Source: Thermohalobaculum sp035512995 (GTDB lineage: Bacteria; Pseudomonadota; Alphaproteobacteria; Rhodobacterales; Rhodobacteraceae). Taken from it: 16,682 nt of DNA. The notes beneath the pieces are model-generated. The model had not been told where the DNA came from and did no database searches. It was given only the letters and a program-made list of their open reading frames with translations. Positions 7,827-14,635 of the stretch are shown here, one piece after another. The position numbers and the translations under genes were made by a program. Each line of letters opens with the position of its first letter. The stretch's first letter is position 1. The stretch lies in assembly GCA_035512995.1 (NCBI GenBank), contig DATKCY010000050.1:1-16682 (forward strand). Direction: 5' to 3'.

Positions 7827-7851
7827 CCGTCGCGGCGTCCCGCCGCGACGG
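7827..7851 (-). terminator. Strong hairpin downstream of the coiled-coil protein gene
   Basis: CCGTCGCGGC, loop GTCCC, GCCGCGACGG: a perfect 10-bp stem with a 5-nt loop. It begins 14 bp after the stop codon of the coiled-coil protein gene on the minus strand. This is the strongest hairpin I found in the window. No T-run follows on the minus strand, so termination would be of the GC-hairpin type without a U-tract. Confidence 0.6.
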
Positions 7852-7865
7852 CCCTGCCGGACCGG

Positions 7866-9314
7866 CTAGCCGCCGGCGCGCTCGAACTCGAACCCGATCA
7901 GGACGGCGCAGCCGTGGACATCTTCGGCCAGTCGGAATCCGTTCTCGATCGGCTCCACCACGCAGGTGATCGGGAACTGGGTGCGCCCGACGTCGCCGGA
8001 GACGTCGAAGAACGTGATCGCATTGGCGTCGAGCGAGTAGCTGCCGTCGACCCGGGTGTCGGAGTCGGCGCGCGTCATCGTGAAGGTGCCGTCGGGGTTG
8101 AAGGCCGCCGAGAGCGGGTCGGCCGCGTACGCGCCAGGCTGGATGAACTGCTCGGCCGAGGCCATCGCCTCACCCTCCTGCTCCGACGTGGCAGCCTGGC
8201 CCTCCTGGCTGGTGGTCTGCTGCTCACCCTCCTGACCGGTAGTCTGCTGCTCGCCCTCCTGTTCGGACGCCGCCTGCTCGCCCTCCTGCTCGGACGCCGC
8301 CTGCTCGCCCTCCTGCTCGGACGCCGCCTGCTCGCCCTCCTGCTCGGACGCCGCCTGCTCACCCTCCTGCTCGGACGCCGCCTGGGCCTGCTGCTCCTGC
8401 GACGCCGCCTGGGCCTGCTGTGTCTGAGCGAGCATGGCCTGCTCGATCTCCGCCAGCCGGGCGCTCCGCTCCTCGAGCGTCGTCGACAGGTCCGCCAGCT
8501 CGGCCTGCAGCTCGGTCCGCCGCTTCTGCGCCGCCTGCACGTCCTCGGCGAGCTGCTGGCGCTCGTTCGTCAGCTCCTGCACCGTCTCCTGCAGCTCCGC
8601 CTTCTGCTGCTGCAGCGGCTCGGTCTCCTGCTGCATCTGGGCGAGCTGCTGCTCGGCGTCGGCTGCCTCCTGGCGCGCCTGCTGAACATCGCGCTCCGCC
8701 TGCGCAACCTGGTCGGAAAGGGCCGACGCATTGTCGTTGAGCTGCGAGATCGTCTGGCGAAGCTCCGCCTCCTCCTCGCGCGCCGCCACCAGCCGCTCGC
8801 TCAGCTCGGCGCGGTCCCGCTCGCCCTGGGCGAGCTCCTCGCTCACGGTCGTCAGCTCCTGCTGCGCGGCGGCGAGGTCGTTGCGGGCATCGCTCGCCTG
8901 CTGCTGCGCCTCGGCCAGCGCCTCCTCGGTGGCGGTCATCTCCTGACGGAGCGCCTCGGCCTCGGCCTTCGTCGCCGCGAGCTCGGCCGTCGCCGTCTCC
9001 TGCTGGGCGCCGAGGTCGGCAAGCCGCGTCTCGGTCTCGCTGACCTGAGCCTGCAGCGTCTCGAGGTCCTCGCCCGCCTGGGCCTGAGCGTCGACCTCGC
9101 TCGCGAGCGCCTCACGCTCGTCCTCGACCGCGACGAGCTGCTGCTCGGAGGCGGCGATCTGCTCCTGGAAGCCCGCGAGCTGCGCCTCGTACTCGTTCTC
9201 GGCGGAGGTCGCGCTGATCAGGAGTACGATCACGATGACCCAGCCGATCGCCGCGGCGGCGGCGAGCGCGAGGGACACCGGGCGGCGCATTTCCTGCTGT
9301 ATGTCGATAGCCAC
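7866..9314 (-). CDS. Membrane-anchored coiled-coil protein with acidic Gln-rich tandem repeats (function unknown)
   Basis: A 482-residue protein that I do not recognise. Residues 1-12 are cytoplasmic-like and about 13-34 form one membrane helix (LALAAAAAIGWVIVIVLLI), probably an uncleaved signal anchor. About 40-305 is a long Glu/Gln/Ala-rich coiled coil. About 309-381 is a tandem array of a 9-residue unit (SEQEGEQAA and variants). About 382-482 is a compact, probably beta-rich domain with AFNPDGTFTMTRADSDTRVD and two Cys (451 and 469) that could pair in the periplasm. The start is GTG at 9314, with AAGGGAG about 8 nt upstream. The architecture suggests a spacer or tether in the cell envelope, with the C-terminal domain reaching out from the inner membrane. 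It could also be an envelope structural protein; no enzyme motif is visible. It is monocistronic by position, with its own hairpin downstream. Confidence 0.8.
   Translation of the reverse strand: MAIDIQQEMRRPVSLALAAAAAIGWVIVIVLLISATSAENEYEAQLAGFQEQIAASEQQLVAVEDEREALASEVDAQAQAGEDLETLQAQVSETETRLADLGAQQETATAELAATKAEAEALRQEMTATEEALAEAQQQASDARNDLAAAQQELTTVSEELAQGERDRAELSERLVAAREEEAELRQTISQLNDNASALSDQVAQAERDVQQARQEAADAEQQLAQMQQETEPLQQQKAELQETVQELTNERQQLAEDVQAAQKRRTELQAELADLSTTLEERSARLAEIEQAMLAQTQQAQAASQEQQAQAASEQEGEQAASEQEGEQAASEQEGEQAASEQEGEQAASEQEGEQQTTGQEGEQQTTSQEGQAATSEQEGEAMASAEQFIQPGAYAADPLSAAFNPDGTFTMTRADSDTRVDGSYSLDANAITFFDVSGDVGRTQFPITCVVEPIENGFRLAEDVHGCAVLIGFEFERAGG
8167..8388 (-). repeat. 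Eight-copy 27-bp tandem repeat inside the coiled-coil gene
   Basis: The plus-strand marker CCCTCCTG recurs at 8173, 8200, 8227, 8254, 8281, 8308, 8335 and 8362, exactly 27 bp apart each time. The four units nearest the coiled coil (8281-8388) are almost identical; the units towards the C-terminus have diverged at several bases. The unit encodes nine residues (SEQEGEQAA type), so copy-number change keeps the frame. A shorter related duplication (QAQAAS units) lies just next to it at about 8380-8420. The pattern suggests recent expansion at one end by slippage or unequal recombination. Confidence 0.95.
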
Positions 9315-9421
9315 TGGTCGTGCTCCCTTACTCAGAACGTTTGCTGCGAGGCCGTCGGCGGCCCTTGCCCGTCCCTGCCGCAGAGCAATGTGTTCCTGCT
9401 TTCGCGGCTGTCGACCGGGCG

Positions 9422-9450
9422 ACGAATCCTCGCGTGAAGGACCCTGTCAA
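9422..9450 (-). promoter_or_regulatory. Possible promoter of the coiled-coil protein gene
   Basis: On the minus strand, TTGACA (9450-9445) is a perfect -35. A weak ATTCGT (9427-9422) lies 17 nt downstream. It is 108 bp upstream of the GTG start at 9314, in the only non-coding gap before the gene. The -10 is poor, so the call is tentative. Confidence 0.3.
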
Positions 9451-9485
9451 GAGAGACGACGCCGCCCGCGCACGCAAGGGTATCC

Positions 9486-9509
9486 GCGCCGGAGCGGACT
9501 GCCCGGCGC
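9486..9509 (-). terminator. Possible terminator hairpin after ligD
   Basis: GCGCCGG, a 10-nt loop and CCGGCGC make a 7-bp all-GC stem. It starts 24 bp beyond the ligD stop on the minus strand. No T-run follows. It would end the ku-ligD transcript before the promoter region of the next gene. Confidence 0.4.
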
Positions 9510-9533
9510 ACCCTCTCCGCCGCCGGCACCGCC

Positions 9534-11960
9534 TCAGCCGTCGAGCTTGACGCCGATGCGCCGGGCACCGGCGCGGGTGACGCTTTGCCGCGGCGCCGGG
9601 CCGCCCCAGGCCGCGGCCCGCTCGGCCAGCGCCTCGGCGCCGAGCGTGATCGTGTAGGCGGTCGCGCCCCCGGTCTTCGCCAGCTCCTCCCACGACACCG
9701 GCACCGCGATCGGCGCGCCCTCCCGCGCCCGCGGCGAGAAGGGCGAGATCGCGCTCGCGCCCCGCTTGTTGCGCAGCCAGTCGAGATAGATGCGCCCCGG
9801 CCGGTCCTTGAGCCGCGAGGAGGCGGTGAAGCGTGCCGGGTCGAGCTCGGCGATCGTCTCGGCGAACCCCCGCGCGAAGGCCGAGACGACATCCCAGTCC
9901 TGCCGCCGCTCGAGCGGGCAATGCAGGTGCAGCCCCTTGCCGCCGGTCAGCAGCGGGAAGCTCTTCAGCCCCGCCTCGTCCAGCACCTGGGCAAGCGACG
10001 GTGCGATGGAGACGATGGTCTTCCAGTCGACCCCCTCGCCGGGATCGAGGTCGATCACCAGCCGGTCCGGGCGGTCGATGCGGTCGGCGCGGGCGCCCCA
10101 GAGGTGGATCTCGAGCGCCCCGATCTGCGCGCAGGAGACGAGCGCCGCGCGGGTCGGCAGCGCTACGTAGCTCTTCTTCTGCCCCTTGCTGTCGGCGATG
10201 CGGACCGAGCCCAGCGCCTCCGGCTCGCCCTTCTTCGGGTGCTTCTGGAAGAAGCACTCGGCGCCGCTGCCCTCGGGACAGCGGACCAGCGTCACGGGCC
10301 GGCCGTCGAGCCAGGGCTGCATCGCCTCCCACGCACGGTCGAAATAGCCGGCGAGGTCGCGCTTGGTCGCGCCCATCGAGGGATAGAGCACGCGCTCGGG
10401 GTTCGTCAGGCGGACCCCGGCGGGGGCGTCGTCGGTCGCGGGCATCGGCTGGGCCTCCGTCCGGGTCAGGCGCTCGAAGACCGGGTGGCGCAGGTGGCCG
10501 TCGGCGGTGAACTCGGTGAAGCGGACTTCCGCTTCGAGCGCCGGGCTCGCCCAGCGGGCGCCGCGCCGGGCCTCCGCCGGAAGCTCGACGAAGGGCGGGG
10601 TCTTGCGCTCGAGCCGCTCGAGCAGCGCGCCGATCCGCTCGAGGTCGTCTCCGTCGAAGCCGCTGCCGACCCGGCCGGCATAGACGAGGCCGGCGTCGGT
10701 TGGCGTGCCGAGGAGGAGCGAGGCGAAGGGCCGGCCGTGGGCGGTCGACCGGCTCCAGCCGCCGACGGTGAAGCGCCGGCGGCGGATGCAGCGGATCTTC
10801 AACCACGACTTCGACCGTCCGCTCCGCCAGGCGGACTCGAGGCGCTTCGCGACGATCCCCTCGCCGCCCCGCTGGCAGGCGAGCGCCGCGATCTCCGGCC
10901 CGTTGCCGACGATGCCCTCGGCGAGCGAGAGCGGCGCGACCAGCCGCGGGAGCGCCCTCGACAGCCGCTCCTTGCGCTCCCGGAGCGGCCGGCCCGCGAT
11001 GGTCTCGCCCATCAGCCGGGGCGCGTCGAAGATGACATAGGCGATCGGGCCTCCGGTGGTGAGGGCCGCCTGGAGCGCCGAGAAATCCGCCTGCCCGTCC
11101 CCGGCCGCCGCGACGATCTCGCCGTCGAGGAGCGAGGAGCGGAGCCCGAGCCCCGCCAGCGCCTCGGCGACCGGGCGGAAGCGCGCGGTCCAATCGTGGC
11201 CGTTGCGGGTGAAGCAGCGGACGGCGCGCCCGTCGATGGCGGCAAGCATCCGGTAGCCGTCGAACTTGGTCTCGTGCAGCCAGTCGTCGCCCGACGGCGC
11301 CTCCTCGAAAGCGGTCGCCAGCATCGGCGCGCGGAACGGGGGCGGCGAGCCCGGGGCGGCGGCCTTCGCGCCCTCCGCGATCTCCTCCATCGTGCGCCCC
11401 GTCGTGACGGAGCGGTCCCAGCGCCCGATCTCGAGCGCCGGGTCGACGAAGTCGTCTTTCTCCTTGATCAGGAGCCAGTTTTCCTGCTTCGCAATGCCCT
11501 TCGGGTCGCGAGTCTCCCTGCCCTTCGGCTTCATCCTCACGAGCACGAAGCGGCCGCGCAGGCGCTCGCCCGCGAGGGTCATCTTGAGCTCGCCCCGGGC
11601 GATCCCCGCGGCCGGGTCGCCCTCGGTGCCGAAGGCGCCGCGGTCCCACAGCATGACGGTGCCGCCGCCGTACTCGCCCTTCGGGATCGTGCCTTCGAAG
11701 CTGCCGTAGTCGAGCGGGTGGTCCTCGGTCCGGACCGCCAGGCGCCGCTCGCGGGGGTCGAAGCTCGGGCCCCTGGTCACGGCCCAGGAGACGAGCACGC
11801 CGCCGACCGCGAGGCGAAAGTCGTAGTGCAGGCGCGTCGCGGCGTGCTTCTGGACGACGAACCAGCCGTCGGGCGCCTCCTCGCCCGCGCCCACCGGCTC
11901 GGGCGTCCGGCCGAAGTCGCGCCTGGCCTGGTAGGCGCCGAGGGTGCCGCCGGCGTTCAT
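9534..11960 (-). CDS. ligD: ATP-dependent DNA ligase D (phosphoesterase-ligase-polymerase)
   Basis: An 808-residue multifunctional NHEJ enzyme with all three domains. The phosphoesterase domain (about 8-175) has QKHAATRLHYDFRL and TEDHPLDYGSFEGTIPKGEY and trims 3' ends. The adenylating ligase domain (about 205-490, with OB fold) has the nucleotidyl Lys232 in ETKFDGYR, YVIFD (308-312), GGEGIVAKRLES (365-376) and WLKIR (386-390). The primase-type polymerase domain (about 515-808) has catalytic DLDPGEG (Asp637/Asp639), TGGKGLHLHCPL (672-683), and LDWLRNKRG with Asp727 as probable third metal ligand. The domain order matches Pseudomonas-type rather than mycobacterial LigD. The ATG at 11960 is 17 bp after the ku stop, with GGAG about 11 nt upstream. 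It seals double-strand breaks held by Ku. No key residue is missing. Confidence 0.97.
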   Translation of the reverse strand: MNAGGTLGAYQARRDFGRTPEPVGAGEEAPDGWFVVQKHAATRLHYDFRLAVGGVLVSWAVTRGPSFDPRERRLAVRTEDHPLDYGSFEGTIPKGEYGGGTVMLWDRGAFGTEGDPAAGIARGELKMTLAGERLRGRFVLVRMKPKGRETRDPKGIAKQENWLLIKEKDDFVDPALEIGRWDRSVTTGRTMEEIAEGAKAAAPGSPPPFRAPMLATAFEEAPSGDDWLHETKFDGYRMLAAIDGRAVRCFTRNGHDWTARFRPVAEALAGLGLRSSLLDGEIVAAAGDGQADFSALQAALTTGGPIAYVIFDAPRLMGETIAGRPLRERKERLSRALPRLVAPLSLAEGIVGNGPEIAALACQRGGEGIVAKRLESAWRSGRSKSWLKIRCIRRRRFTVGGWSRSTAHGRPFASLLLGTPTDAGLVYAGRVGSGFDGDDLERIGALLERLERKTPPFVELPAEARRGARWASPALEAEVRFTEFTADGHLRHPVFERLTRTEAQPMPATDDAPAGVRLTNPERVLYPSMGATKRDLAGYFDRAWEAMQPWLDGRPVTLVRCPEGSGAECFFQKHPKKGEPEALGSVRIADSKGQKKSYVALPTRAALVSCAQIGALEIHLWGARADRIDRPDRLVIDLDPGEGVDWKTIVSIAPSLAQVLDEAGLKSFPLLTGGKGLHLHCPLERRQDWDVVSAFARGFAETIAELDPARFTASSRLKDRPGRIYLDWLRNKRGASAISPFSPRAREGAPIAVPVSWEELAKTGGATAYTITLGAEALAERAAAWGGPAPRQSVTRAGARRIGVKLDG

Positions 11961-11977
11961 GACCCGTCAGGCTCCGA

Positions 11978-12817
11978 TCAGGCGACCTTTTTCTTGCGTG
12001 TGCCGCCCGAAGACGTCGAGCGCTTCTTCTTGTTCTCGCCCAGGCTCTGCTTCAGCGCGGCCATCAGGTCGACGACCTCGCCCTTCGGCTTCGCCTCGTC
12101 CTTGCCGACGGAGGTGACGGCGACCTTGCCCCTGGCCTTGTTGCGCACGAGCTCCTCGAGCGCCTCGGCGTAGCTGTCCTTGAAGGCGGCCGCGTCGAAC
12201 GGCTTCGACTTGCGCTCGATCAGCTCCTCGGCGAGCGACAGGAGCTCGGGCTCCGCCTTGTCGGTGCCGATCTCGCTGAAATAGGCGTCGGCGGCGCGCA
12301 GGTCCTCCTCGAAGCGCAGCGTCTCGAGCACCATGCCGCGGTCGCAGGGCTTGAGCGCCCCCACATACTCGCGCCCGCGCATCGTGAACTGGCCGAGGCC
12401 GACCTTCTTCGACTTGCGAAGCGCGTCGCGCACCACGCGGAAGGCGTCCTCGGCGAGATCGCCGTCGGGCGCGACGAAATAGGGGCGGTCGAAATAGATC
12501 GGGTCGATCTCGCAGACGTCGACGAACTGCACGAGGTCCATCGTCTTCTTGCTCTCGAGCCGGATCTCGTCGATCTCCTCGGGCTTCAGCAGCACGTACT
12601 CGCCCTTCCGGATCTCGTAGCCCTTGACGATCTCGCCGGCGTCGACCGGGCCGATGCCCGGCACGACCTTCTCGTAGCGGATCGGCTTTCCGCTCGGCTC
12701 GTGGATCTGCCGGAACGAGAGCTTCGAGCCGCTTTCCACGGCCGAGTAAAGCTTGACCGGCATCGACACCAGCGACAGGCGGATGTGGCCGGTCCAGACG
12801 GGGCGTCCAATGGCCAT
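11978..12817 (-). CDS. ku: Bacterial Ku protein, non-homologous end joining
   Basis: A 279-residue Ku homodimer subunit that threads onto broken DNA ends and recruits LigD. The N-terminus MAIGRPVWTGHIRLSLVSMP and then VKLYSA is the family hallmark. FRQIHEPSGKPIRYEKVVPG and YEIRKGEYVLLKPEEID, followed by a FDRPYFVAPDG motif, are also typical of the Ku core (about 10-225). The C-terminus (about 230-279) is a Lys-rich tail (GENKKKR...TRKKKVA) that probably binds DNA or LigD. The start is well supported: AAGGAG lies 6 nt before the ATG. It is the first gene of a two-gene operon with ligD. The length is normal for bacterial Ku (about 250-320). Confidence 0.97.
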   Translation of the reverse strand: MAIGRPVWTGHIRLSLVSMPVKLYSAVESGSKLSFRQIHEPSGKPIRYEKVVPGIGPVDAGEIVKGYEIRKGEYVLLKPEEIDEIRLESKKTMDLVQFVDVCEIDPIYFDRPYFVAPDGDLAEDAFRVVRDALRKSKKVGLGQFTMRGREYVGALKPCDRGMVLETLRFEEDLRAADAYFSEIGTDKAEPELLSLAEELIERKSKPFDAAAFKDSYAEALEELVRNKARGKVAVTSVGKDEAKPKGEVVDLMAALKQSLGENKKKRSTSSGGTRKKKVA

Positions 12818-12976
12818 CTCTGGCTCCTTCGCATTGGTCTTGTTCGCCGGGAATGGTAACGCGCCGGTGCCTTGCTGCCACCGGTCCCGCGCCCGGCGGC
12901 TCGCGCCGCGCCCGGCCCCGGGCGGAGCTCGGGCCCCGGGGGGAGGCGGAGGGAAACGCTGGCTGCACGGCCGGCT

Positions 12977-13019
12977 CCGCGGCGGTGCCGCGGCCGCCTG
13001 AGAGCGGGGCCGGCCCCGC
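12977..13019 (-). terminator. Two adjacent GC hairpins after the SDR gene
   Basis: Two perfect dyads lie side by side downstream of the SDR stop on the minus strand. GCGGGGCCGGCCCCGC (13004-13019) is a 16-bp palindrome. CCGCGGC-GGT-GCCGCGG (12977-12993) is a 7-bp stem with a 3-nt loop. A further dyad, GCCCGG-CC-CCGGGC, is at 12910-12923. None is followed by a T-run. They probably separate the SDR transcript from ku, whose ribosome-binding site is 150 bp further on. Confidence 0.5.
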
Positions 13020-13039
13020 GAGAGCCTCCGGTCGGCCGC

Positions 13040-13819
13040 CTACAGGGTCGCGTTGATCGCGCCGCCGTCGAGCACGAGGTTCTGGCCGGTGACGTAGCCG
13101 CCGTGCGCCGAGCAGAGGAAGGCGCACATGGCGCCGAGCTCCCCGGGCTGTCCGAAGCGGCCCGTGGGGTTCTCCGCCGCGCGCTCGGCCTGCACCTCCT
13201 CGACCGGGCGGCCGGTCTTCGCGGCGAGCGCCTCGGAGGTCTTGCGCAGGCGGTCGGTCTCGAACGGCCCGGGCAGCAGGTTGTTGATCGTCACGCCCCT
13301 CGAGGCGACCTTGCGCGCGAGCGCCGCGACCGCGCCCGTCAGTCCGGCGCGCGCGCCGTTCGAGAGCTCGAGCGTCGGGATCGGCGCCTTGACCGAGAAC
13401 GAGGTGATGTTGACGATCCGGCCGAAGCCGCGGTCCATCATGCCGTAGACGGTCGCGTGGATCAGCGCGAGGGGCGAGATCATGTTGCCCTCGACCGCCC
13501 GGCGCCAGTCGTCGGGCCAGAAGTCGCGGAAGTCGCCGGGCGGCGGGCCGCCGGCGTTGTTGATCAGGATGTCGGGCTCGGGACAGGCGTCGAGGAGCGC
13601 CTGGCGGCCCGCATCCGTCGTCACGTCGCAGGCGACCGGCGTCACGGCGACACCGTGCCGCTCCGCGATCTCGGCTGCGGCCTTCTCGATGTCGGCAGCC
13701 GTGCGCGCGCAGATCACGAGGTCCACGCGCTCGGCGGCGAGCACCTCGGCGCAGGCGCGGCCGAGCCCGCGGGACGCGGCGCAGACGATTGCCCTGCGCC
13801 CTTCGATGCCGAGGTCCAT
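13040..13819 (-). CDS. SDR-family protein with atypical active site (BKR-like)
   Basis: A 259-residue Rossmann-fold protein of the short-chain dehydrogenase family. The nucleotide-binding turn is CAASRGLGRA (13-22) instead of TGxxxGxG. CDVT (64-67), DILINNAGGPPPGD (83-96) and the C-terminal GQNLVLDGGAINATL (245-259) are standard SDR features. The catalytic YxxxK is missing: ITSFSVKAPIPTLELSNGAR (138-157) has Ser/Asn where Tyr is expected and Arg near the Lys position. This is the pattern of the FabG-like subgroup with an imperfect tetrad. It may still bind NAD(P)H, and oxidoreductase activity should not be assumed. The start at 13819 is chosen because GGGGAG lies 5 nt upstream; an ATG 21 bp earlier has no such site. 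It lies downstream of the hxlR-like gene on the same strand. Confidence 0.88.
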   Translation of the reverse strand: MDLGIEGRRAIVCAASRGLGRACAEVLAAERVDLVICARTAADIEKAAAEIAERHGVAVTPVACDVTTDAGRQALLDACPEPDILINNAGGPPPGDFRDFWPDDWRRAVEGNMISPLALIHATVYGMMDRGFGRIVNITSFSVKAPIPTLELSNGARAGLTGAVAALARKVASRGVTINNLLPGPFETDRLRKTSEALAAKTGRPVEEVQAERAAENPTGRFGQPGELGAMCAFLCSAHGGYVTGQNLVLDGGAINATL

Positions 13820-13938
13820 GCGGTCTCCCCAATCCGACATGCAGGCCCCGGGGCGGCGCCGGGGCCGACAGGAAACAGGCGGCACCGGAACCGATGGTCC
13901 CGGGCGATCAGCGGCCGACGCCGCGGACCGGCCCAGCA

Positions 13939-14016
13939 CTAGAACCACCAGCGCTCGCCGTCCATGTCCCAGTTCGAGGCCACCTTCCCGGGGAATACTG
14001 CCTCCCCGGCCGCTGC
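13939..14016 (-). other. Short reading frame continuing in phase after the HxlR-like stop
   Basis: Directly after the TGA of the regulator gene the same frame stays open for 25 codons. It ends NWDMDGERWWF followed by TAG (13941-13939). A GTG (13983) or ATG (13965) could start a 14- or 8-residue peptide. No convincing ribosome-binding site is at the proper distance, and the preceding GGGAAG abuts the GTG. The composition of the tail looks protein-like, but it may be chance. It could be a leader peptide upstream of the SDR gene or the remains of a longer regulator C-terminus. The rest of the gap (13820-13938) shows nothing I can call. Confidence 0.2.
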
Positions 14017-14340
14017 TCAAGCACCGGGGGCTCCGGACCAGTCGGCGCTCCAGCTCCGCAGCGCCTCCATCACGGGGCGAAGGGCCTCGCCCTTCTCGGT
14101 CAGGCTGTAGCAGGCGCTCGCCATGGGCGCGTCTTCGGGCTGCCTCGCGAGCAGCCCCCGCTCCTCCAGCCGCTGCAGGCGGCGGCGCAGCGTCGCGTCC
14201 GTCGTGCCGCAGACGCGCCTGTAGGAGTGGAAGGTCGAGATGCCGTGCAGGGAGGACCACACGATCAGCAGCGTGTGACGGTCGCCGAGCGCATGCGCGG
14301 CCGCCTCCATGTAGAAGGAGGCCTTGCTCTCGTTGCTCAT
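14017..14340 (-). CDS. HxlR-family winged-helix transcriptional regulator
   Basis: A 107-residue DNA-binding protein. The HxlR pattern is visible: ALGDRHTLLIVWSSLHGIST (17-36) for helix 1, TDATLRRRLQRLEERGLLAR (47-66) for the recognition helix and the start of the wing, and YSLTEKGEALRPVMEALRSW (78-97) for the wing and dimer helix. The conserved N-terminal Cys of many redox-sensing HxlR members is absent; Cys44 and Cys77 are the only cysteines. The ATG at 14340 has no clear Shine-Dalgarno sequence, so the start is less certain. It is divergent from the UbiA-like gene and upstream of the SDR gene on the same strand. Both are plausible targets, since HxlR proteins often control an adjacent oxidoreductase (inference). 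Confidence 0.85.
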   Translation of the reverse strand: MSNESKASFYMEAAAHALGDRHTLLIVWSSLHGISTFHSYRRVCGTTDATLRRRLQRLEERGLLARQPEDAPMASACYSLTEKGEALRPVMEALRSWSADWSGAPGA

Positions 14341-14635
14341 GCGTACACTCGAATCCCGAAGCAGCCGCGGCGGCGGGGATGCCGGTCGCCGTCGGGCAGG
14401 ACGCTAGCCGCGGCGCCCGGCGCGTGTCCTTACATCCCGATTAACGCCCGTTCATGGTCGAACGCCGGGCGGAAGCCGATCGGGTGCGGAACTTCTTGTC
14501 CACGTCTCCGGTTCCGCCGATGCTCGCGGGTCTTTTCGCCACGACGCGGCCTTCTCTGCCGGTTAACGTCGTTTCGCGGCGTGCCGGCCGAGGGGGCGGG
14601 GGCGCGAGACGGGGTCGGGCACGGGAGAGTTTCTG
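14341..14635. other. Divergent intergenic region, hxlR-like / ubiA-like genes
   Basis: This 295-bp gap separates the two divergent starts and must hold both promoters and any operator of the HxlR-like protein. AT-richer patches occur around 14431-14445 (TTACATCCCGATTAACG) and 14561-14575 (GGTTAACGTCGTTTCG). No pair of -35/-10 boxes is good enough to call. The ribosome-binding site of the downstream gene, GGAGAG at 14624-14629, is clear. Confidence 0.5.

Noticed and set aside
8167..8388. The regular repeats as a CRISPR array
   Set aside because: The units are contiguous with no unique spacers, keep the reading frame and encode a protein repeat.
6771..9437. An 888-codon plus-strand frame with a striking Leu-rich repeat (LLALLLGRR units)
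   Set aside because: It runs antisense to two convincing genes, and the Leu repeat is simply the complement of the 27-bp EQEGEQAAS repeat. It has no ribosome-binding site or family motif.
9585..12173. An 862-codon plus-strand frame opposite ligD and ku
   Set aside because: The protein is Arg/Ala/Pro-rich and low in complexity, and it spans two verified genes on the other strand.
14455..14465. TGGTCGAACGC, shared with the dyad upstream of the acyltransferase gene (7764-7774), as a common regulator site
   Set aside because: An 11-base match between two places in a 16-kb GC-rich window is expected by chance, and the symmetric half is imperfect here.
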